Positions 1 to 5,798 of a DNA stretch of 13,218 bases are shown here, piece after piece. The stretch's first letter is position 1, and every line of letters begins with the position of its first letter. Origin of the DNA: an uncultured Collinsella sp. (GTDB lineage: Bacteria > Actinomycetota > Coriobacteriia > Coriobacteriales > Coriobacteriaceae); assembly GCA_937958315.1 (NCBI GenBank), contig CALFGH010000153.1:1-13218 (forward strand), in the 5' to 3' direction. A program made the translations under genes and the position numbers. Below the pieces are notes generated by a model that did not search any database, was not told where the DNA came from, and saw only the letters and a list, made by a program, of their open reading frames with translations.

Positions 1-586
1 CACCGTGCTCGTTGGCGCCGTGCGCCGCGGCGCACGAACGCGCCTCGAAGTACGTTGCCAGTGCGTCGCCCATGCCAGCGACCGTCATACGCAGCGGGGC
101 TGCCGCGACCACGTTGGTATCGACCACGACCAGGTCTGGATTCTTCTCGAGCATCAGGTAGTGGTCGAACGACCCATCCTCGTGATACAGCACCGAAATC
201 GCGCTGCACGGACCGTCCATCGAAGCCGCCGTGGGGCATACGCACAACGGCAGCTCGGCATAAAACGCTACTGCTTTGGCGATATCGAGCATTTTGCCGC
301 CGCCAATACCCACCACCATGTCGCAATACTCGGCCTGGGCTTCCTTAGCCATTTCGACAACGGCCTCTTCCGTACACGGACCGTCATAAATCTTAAAGAA
401 CGGCTCGCTTAGATCTTCGTCCAGAAATCCATCGACAATCTGCTTGCACAGCCGATCCTCGGTGCCCTGGTCAAACAAGATATAAGCAGCGCAGCCCAAC
501 CATGACAAATACCTGCCCTGACGCGAAAGTTCGCCCGGCCCCTGAACATACCGGCCGGGACCGCCATAAACCATGGGAAGCGCCAT
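1..586 (-). CDS. Glycerol dehydrogenase paralogue, 3' end cut by window edge
   Basis: The reading frame is open from an ATG at 586-584 to the left edge (195 codons seen, about half of a usual ~365-residue protein). It belongs to the iron/zinc-dependent polyol dehydrogenase family (GldA type), which oxidises glycerol to dihydroxyacetone with NAD+ or runs in reverse. Visible are VQGPGEL near residue 14, the NAD-binding GIGGGKMLDIAKA (93-105), CPTAASMDGPCSA (117-129), and GMGDALATYFEA (171-182), whose Asp174 matches the first metal ligand of GldA. The two metal histidines lie beyond the edge. GAAGGG lies about 11 bases before the ATG; an internal ATG at 574 is an alternative start. It lies downstream of a full-length paralogue on the same strand, behind a terminator, so it may have its own promoter. 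The first 90 residues diverge strongly from the neighbour (for example WLGCAAYILFDQ in the nucleotide-binding part), so substrate or cofactor preference may differ. The family call is firm; the substrate is not. Confidence 0.88.
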   Translation of the reverse strand, partial: MALPMVYGGPGRYVQGPGELSRQGRYLSWLGCAAYILFDQGTEDRLCKQIVDGFLDEDLSEPFFKIYDGPCTEEAVVEMAKEAQAEYCDMVVGIGGGKMLDIAKAVAFYAELPLCVCPTAASMDGPCSAISVLYHEDGSFDHYLMLEKNPDLVVVDTNVVAAAPLRMTVAGMGDALATYFEARSCAAAHGANEHG

Positions 587-613
587 ACGAGAATCCGCCC
601 TTCATCAAACAAC

Positions 614-678
614 GATTGGTACAAAGTAACCTGCCCCCTGCACCAACTTGTGCATTGGAGACAGGCCACTTTGCACCA
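614..678. promoter_or_regulatory. Inverted-repeat cluster upstream of second GldA (possible operator)
   Basis: The 97 bases between the terminator and the ATG at 586 hold an imperfect inverted repeat, GGTACAAAGT (617-626) and ACTTTGCACC (668-677), with one mismatch in ten. A shorter TGCAC (639-643)/GTGCA (650-654) pair sits inside it. This is the only space for a promoter of the second dehydrogenase. I cannot point to a convincing -35/-10 pair, so the regulatory role is inferred from position and symmetry only. Confidence 0.25.
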
Positions 679-682
679 TAGC

Positions 683-718
683 AAAAAGGGGCAAAGCCAT
701 CTGCTGGCTTTGCCCCTT
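683..718 (-). terminator. Rho-independent terminator after gldA
   Basis: A perfect 12-bp stem, GGGGCAAAGCCA (688-699) with TGGCTTTGCCCC (705-716), closes a 5-nt loop. Read on the minus strand it is followed by five T (A683-687 on the plus strand). It starts 13 bases after the gldA stop codon (731-733) and separates that gene from the next dehydrogenase. Confidence 0.9.
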
Positions 719-730
719 CCTTAGCTTGAT

Positions 731-1831
731 TTACTCATCCATGAGATAGTAGTGGCCCAGCGCGTCGGCACCCAGGATGGCGTTTGCGACCATCTCGGGC
801 GTCACCTCAAACGGCATGTTGCACATGGTGTCATCGGGCGCGCAGGCGGCCTCGGCAACAATCATGGCCTGCTCGCGCGTAAGCTCGGCAACGCCAAGTT
901 CCTTCATCGTGACCGGCAGGCCCAGCTCAATGCAGAAGCCCAAGACTTCCTCGAGTTTCTCAGTCGGAGCATCCTCGAGTACCAGCTGGACGATAGTGCC
1001 AAAGGCGACCTTCTCGCCGTGATACATGCCGTGGCACTCGGGCAGCATCGTCAGACCATTGTGGATGGCATGAGCAGCAGCAAGGCCCGAGCTCTCAAAG
1101 CCAATGCCGGAGAGCAGCGTGTTGGCCTCAATGATGTGCTCGACGGCAGGCGTGAGCGCACCCTTCTCCAGCGCGACCTTGGCCTTGACGCCATCGGCCA
1201 TAAGCGTCTCGTAGCAGAGCTTGGCGAGCGCCAGACCGGCCATGCCGCCCTTGCCGCCAGCGCAGGTGCCGCCGTCGGCATCGTGCGTCGCCTGGGCCTC
1301 AAAGTAGGTTGCGAGCGCATCGCCCATGCCGGAAACCGTCAGGCGCACCGGGCTCGCCGCGATAACCGTCGTATCCATCAGAACAATATTGGGGTTTGCC
1401 TTAAGGAAGAGGTATTTATCGAACTGGCCGTCGTCGGTGTAGAGCACCGAAAGTGCCGAGCACGGTGCATCGGTCGAAGCGATGGTGGGGCAAATGATGA
1501 CCGGGGACTCCAGGTAGTAGGCAACGGCCTTCGCGGTGTCGAGGATCTTGCCGCCACCGACACCGACGATGATGTCGCAACCGTTGTCGCGAGCGAGCGC
1601 AACCAGACGATCGACCTCGCCCTTGGAGCACTCGCCGTTAAAGTCCTCGAACAGCAGCTCGGCCTTGGCCTCGGCAAAACCGCCCTCGATCTTGGCACCG
1701 ACGCGCTTCTTACCCGAAGGCGTCACGATGACGAGGGCCTTAGCGCCGAGCGGCTCGACATAGGAGCCGAGCTTGGCGAGCTCGTCCGGACCCTGGATGT
1801 ACTTGCTGGGGCTATTGAAAATTGCAGCCAT
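731..1831 (-). CDS. gldA: Glycerol dehydrogenase (GldA family)
   Basis: A 366-residue cytosolic metal-dependent dehydrogenase that converts glycerol to dihydroxyacetone with NAD+. The length matches GldA (~365-370). It shows IQGPDEL (12-18), the dinucleotide-binding GVGGGKILDTAKA (90-102), CPTIASTDAPCSA (114-126) and the metal ligands Asp171 (GMGDALATYFEA), His254 (GLAAAHAIHNGL) and His271 (HGMYHGEKVAFG), which correspond to the Asp/His/His zinc site of characterised GldA enzymes. The start ATG (1831-1829) has only a weak GGGAT ribosome site six bases upstream. The gene follows the Fe-ADH gene on the same strand, with a terminator-like hairpin filling most of the 78-base gap, and is itself followed by a strong terminator. 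In fermenters such an enzyme can feed glycerol into glycolysis through DHA kinase; no kinase is in view. Exact polyol specificity cannot be read from sequence. Confidence 0.93.
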   Translation of the reverse strand: MAAIFNSPSKYIQGPDELAKLGSYVEPLGAKALVIVTPSGKKRVGAKIEGGFAEAKAELLFEDFNGECSKGEVDRLVALARDNGCDIIVGVGGGKILDTAKAVAYYLESPVIICPTIASTDAPCSALSVLYTDDGQFDKYLFLKANPNIVLMDTTVIAASPVRLTVSGMGDALATYFEAQATHDADGGTCAGGKGGMAGLALAKLCYETLMADGVKAKVALEKGALTPAVEHIIEANTLLSGIGFESSGLAAAHAIHNGLTMLPECHGMYHGEKVAFGTIVQLVLEDAPTEKLEEVLGFCIELGLPVTMKELGVAELTREQAMIVAEAACAPDDTMCNMPFEVTPEMVANAILGADALGHYYLMDE

Positions 1832-1847
1832 AACTATCCCATTCTCT

Positions 1848-1887
1848 AAAAAAGAAAGGGGCTCCGTACGGATACGTGCGGAGCCCC
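1848..1887 (-). terminator. Terminator or attenuator hairpin between Fe-ADH and gldA
   Basis: GGGGCTCCG (1858-1866) pairs with CGGAGCCCC (1879-1887). The stem continues inward by three pairs past one mismatch to a 4-nt loop. On the minus strand it is followed by TTTCTTTTTT. It begins 22 bases after the Fe-ADH stop and its T-tract ends about 16 bases before the gldA start codon, leaving no room for an ordinary promoter between them. gldA may therefore depend on partial read-through. Confidence 0.82.
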
Positions 1888-1909
1888 TCGTTACGATAAC
1901 AAGAGTCGA

Positions 1910-3133
1910 TTAGAAATCGATGTCGGTGTCGTAGTAGCAGGCCTTGAGGATCTTCTCGAAGTCGGCAGCCTTGGTCTCACGCGGGTTCTCGGGCGTGCAG
2001 GCGTCGGTCTCGGCGTTCGCGGCGATCTCGGGAAGCTTGGCGAGGAACTCCTCCTCGGAGACCATCTGCGGGTTCTCGGCGTCGACCTTCACGCCACCAT
2101 TCGCGTAATCCTTGATGGACTGCGGAATGTTGAGCTGGTCGTTGAGGTCGCGAATCTTCTGGACGAGCGCAGCGATGAGCTCCTCGTTGGTCTCGCCGGG
2201 AAGGTGCAGGATCTCCTTGGCCACGTAAGCATAACGCTCGGCAGCACGGGGATCCTTGGAGTTCCACTGGATGACCTTGCCCAGGTACATGGCGTTAGCA
2301 GCACCGTGGATGATGTGGCCGTTCTCGAAGGCAGCACCGGTCTTGTGAGCCATGGAGTGAACGATGCCGAGCAGGCCCGAGGAGAAGGCGATACCGGCGA
2401 TGCACTGAGCCTCGTGCATGTGCTGACGGGCCTCATGGTCGCCAGCATAGGACTTGGGCAGCCACTCGACGATCTCGCGGATGCCGTGCAGAGCGTTGGC
2501 GTCGGTGAACATGGAAGCGCAGGTGGAAACGTAGGCCTCCATGCAGTGGGTCAGAGCGTCCATGCCGGTGTGAGCGCACAGCTTGGCGGGCATGGTGTAG
2601 GTGAGCTCGGGGTCGACGATGGCGACATCAGGGGTGATGTTGAAGTCGGCCAGCGGGTACTTGATGCCCTTGGCATAGTCGGTAATGACGGAGAAGGCAG
2701 TGACCTCGGTAGCGGTACCGGAGGTAGAGGAGATGGCGCAGAAGTGAGCCTTCTGACGCAGCTCGGGGAAGCTGAACGGCTGGATGATGTTATCGAAGGA
2801 CTCCTCGGGATACTCGTAGAAGACCCACATGGCCTTAGCGGCATCGATGGGCGAGCCGCCGCCGATGGCGATAATCCAGTCGGGCTCGAACTCGCGCATG
2901 GCCTCGGCGCCCTTCATGACCGTCTCGATGGACGGATCGGACTCGACGCCCTCGAACAGCTTGACCTCCATGCCGGCCTCTTTGAGGTCGGCCTCAACGT
3001 CCTGCAGGAACCCGCCGCGGCGCATAGAGCTGCCGCCAGAAACGATGATGGCCTTCTTGCCCTTGAGGTTCTTCACCTCGTGGCGAGCGCCCTCACCAAA
3101 GTACAGATCGCGAGGATTGGTAAAACGTCCCAT
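1910..3133 (-). CDS. Iron-containing alcohol dehydrogenase (butanol dehydrogenase-like)
   Basis: A 407-residue group III (Fe2+-dependent) alcohol dehydrogenase that reduces an aldehyde to an alcohol, or the reverse, with NAD(P)H. I chose the ATG at 3133-3131 because an ideal AGGAGG lies six bases upstream and the family N-terminus GRFTNPRDLYFGEGA begins there; an in-frame start 17 codons earlier would place that ribosome site inside the gene. Motifs: cofactor loop GGGSPIDAAKA (91-101), STSGTATEVTAFSVITD (136-152), and metal site Asp192/His196 (GMDALTH), His259 (GIVHSMAHKTGA) and His276 (IIHGAANA). His263 is the second conserved histidine of HxxxH. The segment between HKTGA and HGAANA appears about three residues longer than in FucO. 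The protein ends YYDTDIDF, as in related YugJ/BdhA-type enzymes. This is consistent with an ethanol/butanol or lactaldehyde-type fermentative sink; the substrate is not determined. Confidence 0.92.
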   Translation of the reverse strand: MGRFTNPRDLYFGEGARHEVKNLKGKKAIIVSGGSSMRRGGFLQDVEADLKEAGMEVKLFEGVESDPSIETVMKGAEAMREFEPDWIIAIGGGSPIDAAKAMWVFYEYPEESFDNIIQPFSFPELRQKAHFCAISSTSGTATEVTAFSVITDYAKGIKYPLADFNITPDVAIVDPELTYTMPAKLCAHTGMDALTHCMEAYVSTCASMFTDANALHGIREIVEWLPKSYAGDHEARQHMHEAQCIAGIAFSSGLLGIVHSMAHKTGAAFENGHIIHGAANAMYLGKVIQWNSKDPRAAERYAYVAKEILHLPGETNEELIAALVQKIRDLNDQLNIPQSIKDYANGGVKVDAENPQMVSEEEFLAKLPEIAANAETDACTPENPRETKAADFEKILKACYYDTDIDF

Positions 3134-3633
3134 ACTGTGCCTCCTAAACAAGCCCCTCTTAGACTTGCGTATATAACGGAGCACCCAATTGGCTCCGTTA
3201 GGACCGTTTTGCGCGTTGCCGGCGATGACAATGCGCGATGTCTAAACGTCTCAACGCTCAGACAAACACTATTCTACCGTTCTGGTTGGTCAGTTATTCA
3301 CCTAAAGCCGACAATGATGAAACGTTTTTTCTATCCCTGAAGACCCTTGTGGGGCATTCATACTCCCAAGCTGGGCAAACGTTTTATCAAGGTTGACCAC
3401 ATATCCCGGGCAGGACTGTGCCCCTCCAAAATGCGCCCCGTTCGCCGCCAAAAATCGACCGTTTGCGGCACCGTAATACCACTCAGTCGTCCAAGGTGCC
3501 GACATTTGTGCGACATCCGTCTTCGTGGTGCAAAGGTGCATGTCCAAGTGCGACACCCCCGGTGTGCCACATGCGGGTAAACTAGAACCTTATATAGAGA
3601 CATTTGAACCCTAACCGCAGCAAAGGAGGCCCC
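3134..3633. other. Divergent intergenic region between Fe-ADH and TPR gene
   Basis: This 500-base stretch holds the 5' control regions of the minus-strand ADH and plus-strand TPR genes. Visible elements: an inverted repeat at 3174-3200; two copies of the palindrome AAACGTTT (3320-3327 and 3377-3384); a repeated GTGC(C)GACA motif at 3496-3505, 3508-3516 and 3548-3556; and an A/T-rich TATATAGA at 3591-3598 that could be the -10 of the TPR operon, though no good -35 accompanies it. An 84-codon GTG-started minus-strand frame (3556 to 3302) is discussed among the findings. I see no riboswitch or tRNA here. Confidence 0.6.
3174..3200. promoter_or_regulatory. 9-bp inverted repeat upstream of Fe-ADH (operator or leader hairpin)
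   Basis: TAACGGAGC (3174-3182) and GCTCCGTTA (3192-3200) are perfect inverted arms around a 9-base centre, 40 bases before the ADH start codon. On the minus strand the downstream arm runs into TATATA (3176-3171), which could be a -10 element. It could be an operator covering the promoter or a hairpin in the 5' leader. It does not match the Rex consensus (TTGTGAAnnnnTTCACAA), so I assign no regulator. Confidence 0.4.
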
Positions 3634-4710
3634 ATGGCATTCGATCCCATTCAAGAGGATTGCCATCGCCTCGTTCTTGAGGCCTTGCGCCGCGACAATA
3701 TCCCGCTCACCGACGGTGCCGCCGTAGAGCGTCTGATGGAACAATTCACCCGCAACCCCGCGCCGCTCATCGTGCACGACCGCGACCGCGCCGGGCACCT
3801 CATTGCCAAGGTGGTCGAGGCTGTCGACTACCGCATTCCCTTTATCCCTGACGATACCCAGGCAGAGCAAGAAGAGGCCGCTGCCGAGAACATGCTTCGC
3901 GAGGCAGCCGCGCTCGACCCCACCAACTGGGATGCCCAGCGCATGCTGACCGCCCTCACCGCCAACTCCAACGAGGAATACGTACAGTACCTGGTGTCCA
4001 AGTGCGATGAGGTCGAGCACGACCTAGCGCTCAAAATCGCCTCGGCGCAGGACCCCTACGAGCGCGAAGCCGCAGGCGACCTTACGCGCCGCCCCTATCT
4101 GCGCTGGCTTGCCGCCCTTGCGTCGCGCGCCCTCATTAGCGGTCGCTATCGCATGTCGCTCGAAGCTGCAAACTGCAGCCTCGACTTTGCCCCCAACGAT
4201 CCGGCCGGCGTCCGCCACACCGCGATGCTCGCCATGGCAAAGCTCGAATACCCCGCCGAGGAGCTCAAGCGCTTTCGCTCTGCCCACTCCGTCCCCTATC
4301 TCGCCAACACGCCGCTACGCCGTCGTCCCAAGGACGCGGAGCGTGACTTGGACCCGTGGACGCTCATCGCGCTGATGAGCGCTGCCTGGCGCGAGCTGGA
4401 TTACGAGGGCGCCGAACACTACCTGCGCATCCTGGTGCGCTCATGCCCGCACGCGGCCGAAGCACTCTACTTCCAAACCGAGTTTCCCGATGGCGTCTAT
4501 GCCCGCGTCAACGTGGGTGTGGGCTCTACCGACGAGCTTGTCCTTGCGCTGTCCGAGGCGACGCCGGTACTGCAGGAGGGCTTGGGCGCCCCCGACAATG
4601 CCAGCTTTGCCGCCTGGGTCGCCACCAACGATATCGTGCGTTCCCAGATCGACGAGCGCATCCTGCGGGCGGCCGAGCAGGGCTTGCCGTTTAAGGGAGG
4701 AGACCTCTAA
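3634..4710 (+). CDS. TPR-like protein, first of a paralogous pair
   Basis: A 358-residue, probably cytosolic protein with no signal peptide or membrane segment. The ATG at 3634 is chosen because AAAGGAGG ends five bases upstream; the frame stays open further upstream, but that would translate the ribosome site. The sequence is mostly helical and acidic/alanine-rich, with degenerate TPR-like helix pairs: DPTNWDAQRMLTALTA (95-110), RRPYLRWLAALASRALISGRYRMS (152-175), APNDPAGVRHTAMLAMAKLE (186-205) and ELDYEGAEHYLRILVRSCPHAAEAL (254-278). The pattern RPYLRxLxxLAxxLxxxGRYxxSLxxAxxxLxxxPNDPxGVR is the common form of TPR proteins. It overlaps the next gene by one base (TAATG), which implies translational coupling, and the downstream partner is recognisably homologous. 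No enzyme motif is visible; TPR proteins usually mediate protein contacts. The specific role is unknown. Linkage to murT-gatD hints at cell-wall or division work, but only by context. Confidence 0.85.
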   Translation: MAFDPIQEDCHRLVLEALRRDNIPLTDGAAVERLMEQFTRNPAPLIVHDRDRAGHLIAKVVEAVDYRIPFIPDDTQAEQEEAAAENMLREAAALDPTNWDAQRMLTALTANSNEEYVQYLVSKCDEVEHDLALKIASAQDPYEREAAGDLTRRPYLRWLAALASRALISGRYRMSLEAANCSLDFAPNDPAGVRHTAMLAMAKLEYPAEELKRFRSAHSVPYLANTPLRRRPKDAERDLDPWTLIALMSAAWRELDYEGAEHYLRILVRSCPHAAEALYFQTEFPDGVYARVNVGVGSTDELVLALSEATPVLQEGLGAPDNASFAAWVATNDIVRSQIDERILRAAEQGLPFKGGDL

Positions 4711-5753
4711 TGGATCCGAGCGTCTACATCCCCGCCTACCTGGAGCGCGCCTACGTTGCGTCGCACCCCGAACTCACCGATGCAGCACGCGAACTTGTCC
4801 ATAACGACGTGAGCGTCAACCCTCATAAGTATGCGCAGACCGAGCATGCCCAGGCGCTGCTGTCCTATGCCGGCGTTCACCGCCACCTGCTCGACGAACT
4901 CCATCGCATCGAGGACATGGGCAGTGACGAGGAGTTTGAGCAGACGCGCAACCGCCTGTTCGACGACATGCGCGATGAGCTGCTCAAGATCGTCCGCATC
5001 GATGCGCATGTCCTCGATGCCCAGCTGCTCGCCATCATTTTGGCGGACACGCCCGTCGACGCCTGTCTGGGCGATCTGATGAAGCTCGAGGCGAGCACGG
5101 CCGACTACCTGCAGCAAAGCGTGCCCGGGTTCGATATGGAAGCCCCACACTACTGGGCCAACAAGGTGCTGGCGGACGGCGTGACGGCGGCCGATCTCAC
5201 CGTAAGCGAGCCGGCGCTTATCGGATGGCTCCACACGCTCGAGGCCATCTCGCAGCTATGCATGGCGAGCGCTCGCTACCGTGCTGCCGTCAACTATTCT
5301 CGCCGTGTTCTTAAGGCGGAAGGTTATCCCACCCGAGCTGCAGGTACCGTGCTACTAGCCCTCGCTCGTCTGGAAGACGAGGACGGCTTTTTTGCCCTGG
5401 CCCACCAGCTCGAGGAGCAGATGGGGGCCGATACCCTCGAGAACTCCCCCTGGTACCTGCTCGCCCGCACGATCTTGCTGTTCAAAACGAACAAGATGCG
5501 CCCGGCGACACGCGCGCTGCGTGAGTTTGCCAACCGCTGCGAGGGCGGCGCGTTCTTTTTGCTGAACCCCATGTATCAGACGCCGTACCTTCCCTGCCGG
5601 CCCGAACCGCACGACCCCTGGGACCTTTCGCATCAGGCAGTTTGGGAGGCCGACGGCATCATCTCGGATACTCCAGACTTTGCCCCCTGGGCCAGCGCTT
5701 GCGAAGACGTATCGCAGCTTGCCCAGGAATTTGCGCGCCGTTACGGCTTTTAA
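4710..5753 (+). CDS. TPR-like protein, second of a paralogous pair
   Basis: A 347-residue soluble protein of unknown role. The ATG (4710-4712) shares its A with the stop of the previous gene and has GGGAGGAG seven bases upstream. It aligns with its neighbour at several points: VLDAQLLAIILADTPVD (102-117) against NWDAQRMLTALTANSNE, LIGWLHTLEAISQLCMASARYRAA (170-193) against LRWLAALASRALISGRYRMS, and ISDTPDFAPWASACEDV (318-334) near the C-terminus against APDNASFAAWVATNDIV. The pair therefore looks like an old tandem duplication that has diverged. TPR-like helices are weaker than in the first copy. There is no signal peptide, membrane helix or catalytic motif. The next gene, the MurT-GatD fusion, begins 45 bases downstream without an intervening terminator, so all three are probably co-transcribed. 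Confidence 0.83.
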   Translation: MDPSVYIPAYLERAYVASHPELTDAARELVHNDVSVNPHKYAQTEHAQALLSYAGVHRHLLDELHRIEDMGSDEEFEQTRNRLFDDMRDELLKIVRIDAHVLDAQLLAIILADTPVDACLGDLMKLEASTADYLQQSVPGFDMEAPHYWANKVLADGVTAADLTVSEPALIGWLHTLEAISQLCMASARYRAAVNYSRRVLKAEGYPTRAAGTVLLALARLEDEDGFFALAHQLEEQMGADTLENSPWYLLARTILLFKTNKMRPATRALREFANRCEGGAFFLLNPMYQTPYLPCRPEPHDPWDLSHQAVWEADGIISDTPDFAPWASACEDVSQLAQEFARRYGF

Positions 5754-5798
5754 CGGCGCAAACGCCACGACCATGTCATTCACGTTAGGAACGGCTTC

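Noticed and set aside
752..1849. 365-codon plus-strand frame antisense to gldA
   Set aside because: It is a long open shadow caused by high GC. The composition is rich in repeated His/Arg/Gly with no family resemblance, and the opposite strand is a complete GldA with all metal ligands.
2204..3340. 378-codon plus-strand frame antisense to Fe-ADH
   Set aside because: It is a shadow rich in Gly/Asp/Val repeats; the minus strand carries the true ADH with an ideal AGGAGG and the Asp/His metal site.
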